Positions 35,901-46,084 of a stretch of DNA of 64,000 nt are shown in pieces. The stretch comes from a virus: the IMG/VR virus record IMGVR_UViG_3300045971_000577, positions 305,146 to 369,145 of that record; one strand, 5' to 3'. The translations under genes were made by a program, and so were the position numbers. Within the stretch, counting starts at the first letter, position 1, and the number at the start of each line of letters is the position of its first letter. The notes beneath the pieces are model-generated. The model was not told where the DNA came from. It saw nothing but the letters and a program-made list of their open reading frames with translations, and ran no database searches.

Positions 35901-38900
35901 GACTTAGAGAACGGTATTATCCGTCAAGGACCCACAGCTATATACAATCCAGTAACTGGACTACCACAAGAACAGCCAATGTGGGCTCGTCCGGGATTGG
36001 CAGCAATCATTCCTGTAGATGCGCTAGGTGATATTGTTCCTGTCCCTGCATTGTTTAGCATTCCTATTGCAAGCGATTATGCACCATTTGATTACTTTGA
36101 TGCAGACTGGAAGTACGGTGACGGATCTCCAGTAGAACAGGCGTGGATGTCAACATCCGGTTATGCATTTACCGTACAAGAATTTTTGTACCTAATGAAG
36201 CCTGCAGAGTTTGGTGAGCTTCTATGGGACACAGTCGGAACAGAACTATCGCCGGGTATGATTTCAGATCCCACTGGACTTCCACCGGGTATAGACTTAC
36301 CTGTAAGATCATCAGTGAACTGGCAATATGTTCAGAATGATCAATACACAAATGATGATCCATTCTTTACATGGATGCGCCCTAAGAACAAAGATCAACT
36401 GGTTCATGCGGAATCAATTGACGGAGTTATTCAGGTTCGTTATGGATATCAGCGTTGGATCAGTGATAGAGTTCTATTTCTTGGTATGGATGTAACATCT
36501 ACATTTGGTCAGAAGATCCGGACATTAGATGTCAACCTAGCTAATAAGTTCGGCGGCTTCACAAATAAGGATACGTCAACAACCTATATTGAGTCAGTAA
36601 CATCAGGAGCAACCAATAGTACATTGCTTGTGCCGAGTAATAACTTCGACGTTATTTTGCATAAAAGTCCACCGGTCGATACCTATGCTTATAGCGGAAT
36701 AGTAGTTCGTAGTCTTGCTGATGGCACTTTTGTGATTTATGGTTACGACTTACAGAACTCTGAATTCATCACACTGGATAGATCGAATGCAAAACTAATA
36801 GATATAACTATTGGCGGAACACCAGACAAATTCTCCCAATTTATTTCGGGAGAAACATATAATAAGGGCGACATTGTAAGATACAACGGGGTATTCTATC
36901 TTGCAGTAATAACTCATGTTGCAACAAAGTTTACAACAACCAACTGGCAAAAGCTTAGGGCACTACCGATAGCCGGCGGTATTTCTGTTACATATAAGCC
37001 CGTGTCGGAATCAACTATTACGAAGTATCCTTATGGATCTATACTAAAGTCGGCACAGGAAGTGTTTGACTTGATGATTGGATGGGGTGCATATCTTGAA
37101 TCACGTGGGTGGGACTTTACAGACGTAAATCAGGACACAAATATTGTTAGCGATTGGTTATATTCAGCGAAACAGTTTTTATTTTGGTTAAATACCGCAT
37201 GGGCACCCGATGCAGCCATTCAGTTGAGTCCACTTGCAAATACCGCAAAGCTGACTGTAAAGACTGGATATCCTAACGATGTAGAAAACATCTATAACGG
37301 TGTATACAGCATACTTGATAAGTTCGGCGTAGCTATTCCTACTGATCAGACAGTTACAGATAGAGACGGACAGACGATCACTGTGTCGCCAGTGGATGTG
37401 TCTGCCGGCGGTATTTTCTTCTTACAAGTATCGACATCCGAGACAGAACATGTTCTTATCTTTGATAACTCGACAAACTTCGGTGATGTTGTTTATTCGC
37501 CACTCCTAAGAACTAGGCAACAAAGATTGCGATTCAATGGATTCAGAAGTAACGGCTGGTATGGTAAGATGGAAGCACCGGGCTACCTTGTAATCGACAA
37601 CCAGCTTGTACCTAACTTCGATACAATCGTCGAAGCTATGAGATATTACTACGATCCTAATATCACAATTGATAACCCAAGTCTCGAAGACCTCGGCCGC
37701 CATTTGATTGGGTACGAAAGCAAGAGCTATCTCGATAACCTTGAACTAGCCAACGACGTTCAATATCTATTCTATCAAGGCGCTATCCGTCAGAAGGGAA
37801 CAAAGCAAGCGTTCGACAAGCTATTCAGATCTACTAAGATTCAGAATGATGATGTTATCGAAGTATATGAAGAATGGGCACTAAAGGTTGGCGATTTCGG
37901 CAACACAGTTGAGCAGGTGTCTACAGAGTTCAAGCTTCAGCCGGAGCAGAATACCGGCGAAGTTATTGTTGCACGCCTAAACTTTGTGGCATCGTCTATC
38001 GGAATGGTAAAACAGATTAACATCCTAAATGCAACACAAATTTACAAGACCGTTCCAATAATTACTATTGCTTCGCCCGACACCTCTATCGTCGGATGGA
38101 GACAAGCAAAAGCATATGCAGTTCTGGATTCAATCGGCCGTATTTCTCGGGTTGATATTTCAGACTCTGGTTACGGCTATCTATCAGCCCCATCTGTTAT
38201 TGTATCAACTCCTATTTCTACAGACGAACTGTATGCTGTATGGCAGGGAGAGATTATCAAGGATACATCTGTCGATAACATTATTAACATTGATATTGAC
38301 CAAACTGATGTGTGGACTGTTCGTCCCACTGATCCCGAATATGCGCTAGAGTTTCCGGTCACACCACAGCTAGATTATCCTGTACCAAACGCAGGTTATG
38401 TAAACTTCGACGATGTTGACTTGTATTCGTTTGATGCTGCATCAATGAAGGCTGCGTGGGGTTCACGTGCGTTTAATCCTGTAGAGGACAACACACTTTG
38501 GATTGCAAATACCTTTACACAAGACTGGGGTGTTTACAACCTCGTCAAGTATGCAAATGATTTTGCAGTAGTGGATGCCGGCGGCGGCAACCTACAACTT
38601 CTAACAAAGAAAACAGATCCACTAATCACACCGCAATTCTCTACCACAGGCGAAACAACTGATTTTGGTAACATGTTGGTAATGCAAGTTATTGAAGCTA
38701 CAGCTACAGCAGTTATTGATTCTCCAGGTAGTCAAGCTGCGGGAACAGTAGATATCATCGGCCCTACTCTTGCTGAACTATCGGCAAACGTAGCCGGCGG
38801 CGGAGTAATATCACTCACTATTGTCGAGCCTGGTTCCGGATATCTATCGTTGCCTGCTATCACTACTATCACTATTGATCCTCCTGTAAAGGAAGATGCA

Positions 38901-41900
38901 TCAATGTCCTGCGTGGTTGTGAATGGTGTTGTTACAACCGTGAATATCGATAACGGCGGCATGGGTTATGATCAAACTGGAACAACAGTTGTTGTAACTC
39001 CGCCAGTTCTCACAAACGCATTCGCAACAGCGACGGTTATTGGTAACGAAGTTACCGAGCTAACACTAACCAATCCAGGAAGTGGATATGCTGTTGCACC
39101 AACTGTTGTAATCGATTCTCCACGCAGACAAGCGGTAGCGAGTGCTGAGATTTCCGGCGGATTAGTTACGGGAGTATCAGTTATAAATAACGGCTCCGGA
39201 TACCTTGCGAGTGTAACTACTAGCATATCAATCGATCCCCCGATACCTAACACGGCCACGGCAACCGTGATAATCGGCGGTGTTAGCGGGACAGGTATTG
39301 AATCAATAACTATGACAAATCAGGGCGCCGGATATATATCGACGCCAGGATTTACTATTATATCTGCCGGCGGCCCCGGAGTTGCTGCCAATATATCCCC
39401 GATAATAGCATCCGGTAAGGTTACCGGATTCTCAGTAACTAGTCAAGGATCGGGATATATTTTACCGGTAACTATTATAATTGATGCACCCCCAGCGGGA
39501 GTTACCGCGACAGGTACCGCCACTATTATCGAAGGTAAGGTATCGGAAATTATTATTACAAACCCTGGTACATCATATATTTCGGAACCACAGATAACTA
39601 TTGACCCACCAACCGGGATTACCCCAATTGCAACCGCAACAATAGCAAATGGGACGGTGGCAACAGTGTCATACGCCTCGGCTGGATTATCCGGATATGC
39701 ATTTATTCCTACAGTAACTATTGACCAACCTACTGGTGTAGTTGCTACTTTTGTGCCTACGGTAGTCGATGGTATCATTACTGGCCACGGAGCAATATCT
39801 GGCGGAACAGGATACACATCTATCCCCGCTATAACAGTAAGTAAACCAAATGGAGTTCAGGCACAGGGTGTCGCAACGATAGTGAGCGAATCTATCTTTT
39901 CTGTATCAACTGTTGGCACAGAAGGATCGGGGTATGTTAGTGCGCCAAACGTAACTGTTTCCAGCCCGACAGGTGCAGGTAGACTAACCAACCCTGTTGT
40001 TACAGACGGCGGATTTGGATATAGTATTCCACCGATTATTGCAATCAGTGGAGATGGCGCCGGCGCCACTGCTCACACAGTTCTTACAGGCGATAAGGTA
40101 ACAAGTATTGTTATTGACACGGTCGGTCTCGGCTATACCAGTGCTACCCTTGTTATAGCTCCGCCCGATGGAATTATCGGAGACATTATTCTCGACAAGG
40201 TAGGTTCGAACTATACTGTTGTTCCAGAGGTTGAAATTATTGCAGATCTGCTCGATTTCACCGGCGCAGGCGCCGAAGCCATTGCTACGATAGCAGGCGG
40301 AGTTGTCACAGGTATTACGATCACAAATCGTGGAAGTGGATATACTTTTACTCCTACCGTAAAAATTAAACCTCCTACAACAATTGGCGGTAGTACAAAC
40401 TTTGCGCTTGGATTCTCATACAACAGTGCAGATTCCGACAGCGATCTAACATACTACCACTACGATTTGTTGAATATCGACGATACGAATATTACCTCAG
40501 ACGAAATAGCCGATTATGTAAACTTCACTAATCTTATGTTATTCAAGACAATGCGCTTTGCTGAAATATCCGATGCCAATCTAATCGGTACATATGTTTC
40601 TCTAGATGATAAGGTGTGGATTGACGGTATCGCCGCACAACAATGGTCAGTCAAGAAATATGTTTCGCCAGGTGTGTGGACAGATTATAGAGTCCAGGAA
40701 GATCTAATCAATAGTTCTCTATTCCAGAGTGCATCTGTATTCTCGACAAATACACAGAACGAACTTGTTCGCTTGCCTGTTTACGATCCATTCAAGAATA
40801 TCCTTCCGGGTATGGCAAGACAAAACATTTCGTACATGTCGCTTCAGGATCCAGCAAGATACAATATCACAAGTAATGATAGACTGCGTGCTGATACAAT
40901 CACTTTCGGACCTGCACAAGTAGGTAAGTTGTGGTGGGATCTATCTCAAACCAAGTACGTGTATTACGAGCAACCTATAGCACTCGATGCAAGACCTCTT
41001 GCAGAAAGAGAGATTGAAAACCTAGTTTACAGACGCGACCAATGGGGACAAATTTTCCCAGGAAGCACCGTTGCCATTTACGAATGGGTGCAGAGTGATG
41101 TAGTTCCTACGGAGTACACCGGTACAGGTACACCACGTGATGTTACAAGCTATGTTCAGTTAGTGACATCTAACAGATTTACAGATATTGTCGAAACTAA
41201 GTATTACTTCTGGGTACTCAATACTACTGATAAACCTAACACAGAAAACAGAACTCTTGCTGCACTCGAAACATCGAGACTGCTACAAAGCCCTAAGAGT
41301 CAGGGTTATGCATTCTTTGCACCTATCCAGCAGACTGCTACAAACAATTCTTACATGTTCTTTAACGTGCAGGAAATTTTGGCATATCAAGGAAACAACA
41401 TTCAGATTCAGTATAGAGTTACTGAGAGAAATGATCAACAGCATACCCAGTGGGCATTCTTCAGAGAAGGTGATACCTCGTCGTTCGTTACTGATCAGTT
41501 CTGGAACAAAATGGTTGATAGCTTGTGTGCATACACAAGACCACTTCCTTTGTCAGACGAATATAGCAACAGTATTGATATGGGTGACGGTACAGAAATC
41601 CTACCAGTTCCAGATCCAACACTAAGCTCTGGCGAGAAGTACGGAGTTCAATATCGTCCACGCCAGAGTATGTTTACCAACTTGGCCAATGCAAGAAAAA
41701 TATTCACGCAATCAGCAAACTCTCTGTTGCAATATATTCCTATTAGGGATACCGATCCATCGTGGAATGCTGATATTGCAACCAGCATCTACTGGATATA
41801 TACAAACTGGGTGGAAGTCGGGTACGAGACCACTACACCCGATTATGCATATCAGACATTAGCAGAAGCCAGTGCTGCTATAACAAATATCGCAGTTGGA

Positions 41901-42515
41901 AAAATTGTTAAGGTATTACAAGGAACTGCGGACGGCAGGTACGTTTACTATGTTGTAGAACAATTAAATCCAAATGTTGCTGTAAAGAGTTATAAGGCAG
42001 TTACTATAGAAAACAGTGCAATCAAACTCCTTGACACTATCTACAGTGTTCAGAATGTATATGGGTTATCTACCGAACTAAGGGCATTGCTAAACGCATT
42101 CAGATCTCAAGTAATGATTGACAGTTATATTGTTGATCAGAATGAATTGTTCTTTTCTATGCTGAATTATGTTGTAAGCGAACAAAGAAATCCAGACTGG
42201 GTGTTCAAGTCATCATATATCTTTGTTAAGGAAAATAACAAACCATTATCGCAGAGTAAGATTACGGTGCCGAGCCAAATCAGTAACGTCATTGCGTATA
42301 TTACTGACTCGAAGCCATATCACACTCAAGTTAGAGATTATACCAGCACATATAACACGGCTGATACCGCAACTGGTACTGTTACAGAAGGAATAGTCAT
42401 AGAATCGATAGATTACGAGCCATGGGATGAAAATCTAACATTAGCGTGGGAATCCACTGCATGGGATAATACTACTGCACCGGTAGTATTATTAAATCTA
42501 CCGCTACCCACTTAG
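32940..42515 (+). CDS. Giant baseplate wedge/tail structural protein (gp7 position)
   Basis: 3191 residues, three times T4 gp7. The N-terminus (LPAVFQTVTEKKFFDATFDQ; GRRNPGNYNP; YYSWAPPIDVDMFMNYQNYY) matches very large structural proteins encoded after gp6 in cyanophage- and pelagiphage-type T4 relatives. Residues about 1915-2490 are a run of short beta repeats each carrying GxGY followed by xxP and a Val/Ile-rich strand. The C-terminal 600 residues are again globular. It probably initiates wedge assembly and reaches outward as a fibre-like arm. It starts 3 bp after the gp6 stop. Confidence 0.8.
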   Translation: MTQYIKKLPAVFQTVTEKKFFDATFDQVLSKKDSDLLNGYLGRRNPGNYNPITDFYLPESNKNRTWWQLEATAFARTEDSTKSNIFFYEDLLNRITSLGGNTLNQDRLFESEYYSWAPPIDVDMFMNYQNYYWIEQGLPAITITGTTWAAIKANDMVTPVGATPAGVTLSSGMTLVLPDDPAYPDSMVIENFGGCRGFELITQNTGTTAGTIYEFLPWDGIIELSTGRVIQNLIWDATTWDTQPQPATGDYITIQRGSADSNSWSTTNRWFNIQTISQAMAITNTTFPQNATRGLRPIIQFIADLVLYPLGNTKVSVNQAPLFQLYDHEGIELDNVTTYPNSTFAGSKIFSYKENTVAGASIDSILKFPLTYGESGQTTDIIFQNNLITDRYTYNEIDPVAGYYYYRTISTLADPLPLLFNNWNLYNLCDCADISPTPPANCIEKSKQRVIDKFVVGYGTQYQFRLSVTPYGYTAGGGTVQPASDIIVSVNDKEIFPYSIANTNGYTLEEINNEVYVVLSSYLTNLLTITQSRAPVVEVQTYTHSNLNPEASGYFEIPQQLEANPNQEEVGDIGIGSLIQQFSSIISNQIGFAGTAFGGNNNYSELRKNRSIGSYILQNTAPLLKAMLVSSSDDLDFIIAERFSQDEYTKFKNKFLRVAKQLIDQGFNPTQLNNGTILTSEWVGEIIRILGISKEFSSAFAYSHMIANGAPDTIQNVSVPALLQTTLANYADLLNVQNALYVYNTTGTEKILMIGRDYTVATTSTTITVDFIPTGGNVAIGDSVYFYIYKNPLPAYIPSTPTKLGMYQTYIPRTELDTSYAIPSNVIIGHDGSKTIAYGDYRDNLLLDLETRIYNLLNSKFHNQYTPPVRLESVKPGYFRQTRYSRQEFLDITESYLNKWSAKNKANYRANDWVSASAVTPVNQLWKLYNYSAVDLPGNWKGIYQYYYDTIFPNTRPWEMLGFSSQPSWWTAEYGTDYTPTNAHMWADLENGIIRQGPTAIYNPVTGLPQEQPMWARPGLAAIIPVDALGDIVPVPALFSIPIASDYAPFDYFDADWKYGDGSPVEQAWMSTSGYAFTVQEFLYLMKPAEFGELLWDTVGTELSPGMISDPTGLPPGIDLPVRSSVNWQYVQNDQYTNDDPFFTWMRPKNKDQLVHAESIDGVIQVRYGYQRWISDRVLFLGMDVTSTFGQKIRTLDVNLANKFGGFTNKDTSTTYIESVTSGATNSTLLVPSNNFDVILHKSPPVDTYAYSGIVVRSLADGTFVIYGYDLQNSEFITLDRSNAKLIDITIGGTPDKFSQFISGETYNKGDIVRYNGVFYLAVITHVATKFTTTNWQKLRALPIAGGISVTYKPVSESTITKYPYGSILKSAQEVFDLMIGWGAYLESRGWDFTDVNQDTNIVSDWLYSAKQFLFWLNTAWAPDAAIQLSPLANTAKLTVKTGYPNDVENIYNGVYSILDKFGVAIPTDQTVTDRDGQTITVSPVDVSAGGIFFLQVSTSETEHVLIFDNSTNFGDVVYSPLLRTRQQRLRFNGFRSNGWYGKMEAPGYLVIDNQLVPNFDTIVEAMRYYYDPNITIDNPSLEDLGRHLIGYESKSYLDNLELANDVQYLFYQGAIRQKGTKQAFDKLFRSTKIQNDDVIEVYEEWALKVGDFGNTVEQVSTEFKLQPEQNTGEVIVARLNFVASSIGMVKQINILNATQIYKTVPIITIASPDTSIVGWRQAKAYAVLDSIGRISRVDISDSGYGYLSAPSVIVSTPISTDELYAVWQGEIIKDTSVDNIINIDIDQTDVWTVRPTDPEYALEFPVTPQLDYPVPNAGYVNFDDVDLYSFDAASMKAAWGSRAFNPVEDNTLWIANTFTQDWGVYNLVKYANDFAVVDAGGGNLQLLTKKTDPLITPQFSTTGETTDFGNMLVMQVIEATATAVIDSPGSQAAGTVDIIGPTLAELSANVAGGGVISLTIVEPGSGYLSLPAITTITIDPPVKEDASMSCVVVNGVVTTVNIDNGGMGYDQTGTTVVVTPPVLTNAFATATVIGNEVTELTLTNPGSGYAVAPTVVIDSPRRQAVASAEISGGLVTGVSVINNGSGYLASVTTSISIDPPIPNTATATVIIGGVSGTGIESITMTNQGAGYISTPGFTIISAGGPGVAANISPIIASGKVTGFSVTSQGSGYILPVTIIIDAPPAGVTATGTATIIEGKVSEIIITNPGTSYISEPQITIDPPTGITPIATATIANGTVATVSYASAGLSGYAFIPTVTIDQPTGVVATFVPTVVDGIITGHGAISGGTGYTSIPAITVSKPNGVQAQGVATIVSESIFSVSTVGTEGSGYVSAPNVTVSSPTGAGRLTNPVVTDGGFGYSIPPIIAISGDGAGATAHTVLTGDKVTSIVIDTVGLGYTSATLVIAPPDGIIGDIILDKVGSNYTVVPEVEIIADLLDFTGAGAEAIATIAGGVVTGITITNRGSGYTFTPTVKIKPPTTIGGSTNFALGFSYNSADSDSDLTYYHYDLLNIDDTNITSDEIADYVNFTNLMLFKTMRFAEISDANLIGTYVSLDDKVWIDGIAAQQWSVKKYVSPGVWTDYRVQEDLINSSLFQSASVFSTNTQNELVRLPVYDPFKNILPGMARQNISYMSLQDPARYNITSNDRLRADTITFGPAQVGKLWWDLSQTKYVYYEQPIALDARPLAEREIENLVYRRDQWGQIFPGSTVAIYEWVQSDVVPTEYTGTGTPRDVTSYVQLVTSNRFTDIVETKYYFWVLNTTDKPNTENRTLAALETSRLLQSPKSQGYAFFAPIQQTATNNSYMFFNVQEILAYQGNNIQIQYRVTERNDQQHTQWAFFREGDTSSFVTDQFWNKMVDSLCAYTRPLPLSDEYSNSIDMGDGTEILPVPDPTLSSGEKYGVQYRPRQSMFTNLANARKIFTQSANSLLQYIPIRDTDPSWNADIATSIYWIYTNWVEVGYETTTPDYAYQTLAEASAAITNIAVGKIVKVLQGTADGRYVYYVVEQLNPNVAVKSYKAVTIENSAIKLLDTIYSVQNVYGLSTELRALLNAFRSQVMIDSYIVDQNELFFSMLNYVVSEQRNPDWVFKSSYIFVKENNKPLSQSKITVPSQISNVIAYITDSKPYHTQVRDYTSTYNTADTATGTVTEGIVIESIDYEPWDENLTLAWESTAWDNTTAPVVLLNLPLPT
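38690..40395 (+). repeat. Coding repeat: about 14 GxGY beta repeats inside the giant baseplate protein
   Basis: Units of roughly 35-45 residues follow a pattern such as TNPGSGYAVAPTVVIDSP. GSGY, GAGY, GTGY, GFGY, GLGY or SGY variants recur at least 13 times. An isolated GYGYLSAP lies earlier, near 38170. The pattern suggests a beta-solenoid spike. Confidence 0.85.
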
Positions 42516-42538
42516 TAAAGTATGTATATATTTTCAGT

Positions 42539-42546
42539 GATAAATA
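42539..42546 (+). promoter_or_regulatory. Late promoter box
   Basis: GATAAATA, plus strand, 22 bp before ATG 42569. Confidence 0.6.
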
Positions 42547-42568
42547 AGCAAATACAATAAGGTAAGAT

Positions 42569-43255
42569 ATGCTCTTAGACGTAGTAAAAATGTCAATTCA
42601 GGGTTTTGTAAAGATTGTCGACAAGGACACAGGCGAAGTTCTTGTCGATACTCATAACGACGTACTTTATGGAAACATGTCGGTGGCCCTAGCGCATGCG
42701 CTCGTCGGTAATCCGGACAGCTTTCTGTATTATATGGCATTTGGTGATGGTGGTGCGTACGATACGCTAGGCGTAAATTATAGGCAGACAATGGGCGAAT
42801 TATCAGGCTCAGCAAAAAATCCTGTAGCTAATCTATATAACACACTATACGTCAAAAAAATATCTAACGATGCTACTTCCTCCGGCAGCTATAATCAACT
42901 ATCACGAGCTTATATTCCTATCGAAAACTTCTCAACTGATTACGAAGATATCACCATCGATGTTATCATAAGTGCCAGTGAACCCCCTACCGGAGTAATA
43001 CAGGATGCTGCAACAAATACTATAAAATTTAACGAGATTGGATTATTTGCGGGATCTGATAATTTGTTTGCCGGCGCATTTACCCAAACGCTCGGCGATG
43101 TAACAAATTTTCAAAATCAGACACCTAACTTTTCAAATGCCTCTGGCACAAAATCAAAATTGATGCTAACTCATGTTATCTTCAATCCTATCATCAAAGT
43201 AGCGATTCAGTCGCTCGAAATCATTTACACTTTACGCATCCAAATGGGTGCATAA
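42569..43255 (+). CDS. Tail/baseplate structural protein
   Basis: 228 residues. It has a strand-rich N-terminus (GFVKIVDKDTGEVLVDTHND), then YYMAFGDGGAYD and a mid-region FNEIGLFAGSDNLFAGAF. This resembles small conserved tail proteins placed between wedge and fibre genes in this phage group. No enzyme motif. ATG 42569 was chosen over an internal ATG at 42590 because it has AAGG upstream. A fibre-attachment role is inferred from position. Confidence 0.65.
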   Translation: MLLDVVKMSIQGFVKIVDKDTGEVLVDTHNDVLYGNMSVALAHALVGNPDSFLYYMAFGDGGAYDTLGVNYRQTMGELSGSAKNPVANLYNTLYVKKISNDATSSGSYNQLSRAYIPIENFSTDYEDITIDVIISASEPPTGVIQDAATNTIKFNEIGLFAGSDNLFAGAFTQTLGDVTNFQNQTPNFSNASGTKSKLMLTHVIFNPIIKVAIQSLEIIYTLRIQMGA

Positions 43256-43271
43256 ACCAAGGACTTATAAC

Positions 43272-44570
43272 ATGCCCTACACAATATATCATGCAGACGG
43301 ATTACAAGTAACTGTTCCAGACAATGCAATTTCCGCAAGTTTCTATAGCGGAATAATGCCGTCGTCGGGCGGCGCCGGAGTGGGTATCGGTTTAGTCGGA
43401 CAGAATGCGGTAAGCTATGGTGCCATTACAGCACAGAACTTCTTACAGATAACTGAAAACTTCGCCAACACAACTGCACCAACCAATGCTATTACTGGGC
43501 AGACCTGGTTCAATACAACAACCGGGTTACTTGAAGTGTACAACGGCTCGTGGGATCATGTTGGAGGAGTAAGGCGATTCAACACCAGAACCGGTGATAT
43601 TACTCTGCTCGATACTGATGTAATATCCGCGTTAGGATATACACCGGGTTCTGGTGGTGGAACAGTGTCGTCTGTTGACGCGTCGGGCGGCACAACTGGA
43701 TTATCATTTACTGGTGGCCCAATTACAACATCGGGAACATTGACACTCGGTGGTGTGCTCGGTGTGTCAAATGGCGGAACTGGGCAGACAACGCAAGGCG
43801 GCGCAGCCAATGCAGTTCTTCCATCGCAATCAAGCCACAGTGGGCAGTTTCTAACAACAGATGGAACAAATGCATCCTGGGCTGCCGTTAGCGGCGGTGG
43901 CGGCGGAGTGGTAACCGCTATAAGCGCGCTCGGCACACAGGGTGTGACAGCTTCGGTAACCGGCACCGCAGCAATTCCAGTTATCAATATCGGACTCGGA
44001 TCTATTACCCCTATCTCTGTGACTACCTCGGGCGACGTTGTATCGGGAGAACTAGGCGTCGCTGGCAGCGCCCAGTTACACCCGGGTGGATCACTCAATT
44101 CGGGAGAAATAGCATTTTATAGTCCTGCCGGAGTACGCCAAGGCCGCATTGGCTTGGCATCGATAGCTGCCGGGGTTGACTTAGGAACCATTCCGTATGT
44201 GGCTGGAACTCATCAATTTGTCGGTGACATCACTGCAACTGGCAACATTACTGCATCCGCTTCTGATCGTCGCTTGAAGACAAATCTCACAAGAATCGGC
44301 GAAGCAGTAGCCAAAGTCCAGCAGCTCACGGGCTACACGTATAACTGGGATCAACAAGTATGTAAAGAGGCAGGTTTCATATATAGTACAGAACGACAAG
44401 TCGGTGTTGTTGCACAGGACGTGCAATCTGTACTTCCCGAGGCAGTTGCTCCTGCACCGGCAAATCACGATTACCTAACTGTTAGATATGAAAAGCTTGT
44501 TGCACTGCTTATCGAAGCAGTTAAAGAACAGGCAGAAGAAATAGCAGCAATCAAAGAACTACTGAAGTAA
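43272..44570 (+). CDS. Tail fibre with C-terminal peptidase S74 chaperone domain
   Basis: 432 residues from ATG 43272 (AAGGA eight bases upstream; the frame opens earlier but would overlap the previous gene). The shaft has fibre motifs such as TWFNTTTGLLEVYNGSWD and GGTGQTT. Residues about 328-432 form an intramolecular chaperone: SDRRLKTNLTRIG (conserved Ser for autocleavage), YNWDQQV, QVGVVAQDVQSVLPEAV and a terminal coiled coil. The chaperone trimerises the fibre and is then released by self-cleavage. Confidence 0.88.
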   Translation: MPYTIYHADGLQVTVPDNAISASFYSGIMPSSGGAGVGIGLVGQNAVSYGAITAQNFLQITENFANTTAPTNAITGQTWFNTTTGLLEVYNGSWDHVGGVRRFNTRTGDITLLDTDVISALGYTPGSGGGTVSSVDASGGTTGLSFTGGPITTSGTLTLGGVLGVSNGGTGQTTQGGAANAVLPSQSSHSGQFLTTDGTNASWAAVSGGGGGVVTAISALGTQGVTASVTGTAAIPVINIGLGSITPISVTTSGDVVSGELGVAGSAQLHPGGSLNSGEIAFYSPAGVRQGRIGLASIAAGVDLGTIPYVAGTHQFVGDITATGNITASASDRRLKTNLTRIGEAVAKVQQLTGYTYNWDQQVCKEAGFIYSTERQVGVVAQDVQSVLPEAVAPAPANHDYLTVRYEKLVALLIEAVKEQAEEIAAIKELLK

Positions 44571-44571
44571 T

Positions 44572-46074
44572 ATGACATTACCAATTTATCCAAATTCAAT
44601 CTCCCTAAGTCAGATTCGTGACGAGTTTGGCCAAACCGGCGTCGCATCCTTGATGAGTTATTATGCAGGTGGTGGTATAGTACCACTTGGCACAATAGGC
44701 TATCCCGACGGTGTTACACCCACACCGGTCCCCACTAGTGGTGCAATTTCGTTTAGAAGTTTCTATGGAACCTCCTTAATTACTATATTCATTTATTATT
44801 CTAGTGGTACTTTTTCTGTTCCCAGCACTGTCACCAATATGCAGATTCTAACTGTTGGTGGTGGTGGTGGCGGTGGTGGCGCACCACCATTCTCGGGAGA
44901 TGGCGCAGGTGGTGGCGGCGCCGGAGGCGCAAACTACTTTAGAAATTTTTCAGTAACACCTAGTTCTACTCTTAACATTACTATAGGTGGCGGCGGCCCA
45001 GGCGCCTTCACCGGTGGCGGCACATCGGGTACCGGCACAATTATACTCGGCACCGGCGTTGATGTCAGCGCATTGGGCGGCGGTGGTGGCGGCGGTGGCA
45101 ATACTGGCGAGAGACAAGGTCTAAATGGTGGCAGTGGTGGTGGTGGCTGCGGATATGCAGGTGGCCCGTCATTCAGCGGCGGCAAACCGGTAACCCCACT
45201 CAATTATGCCGGGCCGCAACTAGCAAGTTTCGGCTGCGCTGGTGCATATGCTAGTATTAATGCACCAGGTGGTGGTGGCGGTGGTGCGTTTTCCGAAGGT
45301 ATACCGTCGAATTCTAACACCGACGGTCCTAACACCGACGGTGGCGGTGGCATGGCTATAACTATCGCCAGTCAAACATTTAGTGTCGCCGGTGGCGGTG
45401 GTGGAGGCGCAAACGGCAACCTGCTAGGCAATGGCACCGGAACCTACGGTGGAGGTAACGGAGGAGACGGATTTACTGCACCCGGTGCCGGCGGTGTCGG
45501 CACCGGTGGCGGTGGCGGCGGTGGTGTAGCATCCACCGGTGGTTCCACCGGTGGAAATGGCGGCAGTGGACTTGTTGTATTAGCATTTACTGAAACATTC
45601 CCGTCGAGCACAGTGTATCCAGTAATCAACACTGGTGTCAACTGCGTATCGGCTCTGCCCGGATTTAATAATGTAACAGCTACCGCATCAGTCAATAACG
45701 ACGGCTCAATCACGACGACAACAGCCGGCTCCGGAACTATAGTATCGAATACAGTTGGTGATCTAAACTGGTACTCCTCCCCGGGAGTTGGCGTTGGAAA
45801 TGCATACTGGATTAGATTTGCAGTCACTGATGTCGGTGACAGTCCTGTTACGCATAGCACTACACCTAATGTATGGTATCCATTAACCACAGGCTACACT
45901 TTTACAGCCAATGTGGTAGTTACTACTGGCGGTGTGATCACATCAGCTGCTACTATTCTCTATGCGATATCGACTACAAATGATGAGTCGGGTAGGGTAA
46001 GTACCGGAAATATCGGAATGCATGTCGAAGCAGAAGGCGGTGGCGGTGGCGGTGGCGGTGGCCCCGAGCCATAA
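44572..46074 (+). CDS. Glycine-rich adhesin with tail-attachment N-terminus
   Basis: 500 residues. The N-terminus SISLSQIRDEFGQTG and GAISFRSFYGTS is a recognisable phage tail-protein start. A glycine-rich domain (about 85-335) opens with YSSGTFSVPSTVTNMQILTV and contains long poly-Gly loops. A further strand-rich C-terminal domain ends with a short poly-Gly run and PEP. A receptor-binding role is inferred. It starts one base after the S74 fibre gene. Confidence 0.82.
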   Translation: MTLPIYPNSISLSQIRDEFGQTGVASLMSYYAGGGIVPLGTIGYPDGVTPTPVPTSGAISFRSFYGTSLITIFIYYSSGTFSVPSTVTNMQILTVGGGGGGGGAPPFSGDGAGGGGAGGANYFRNFSVTPSSTLNITIGGGGPGAFTGGGTSGTGTIILGTGVDVSALGGGGGGGGNTGERQGLNGGSGGGGCGYAGGPSFSGGKPVTPLNYAGPQLASFGCAGAYASINAPGGGGGGAFSEGIPSNSNTDGPNTDGGGGMAITIASQTFSVAGGGGGGANGNLLGNGTGTYGGGNGGDGFTAPGAGGVGTGGGGGGGVASTGGSTGGNGGSGLVVLAFTETFPSSTVYPVINTGVNCVSALPGFNNVTATASVNNDGSITTTTAGSGTIVSNTVGDLNWYSSPGVGVGNAYWIRFAVTDVGDSPVTHSTTPNVWYPLTTGYTFTANVVVTTGGVITSAATILYAISTTNDESGRVSTGNIGMHVEAEGGGGGGGGGPEP

Positions 46075-46084
46075 CAGCTACGCA

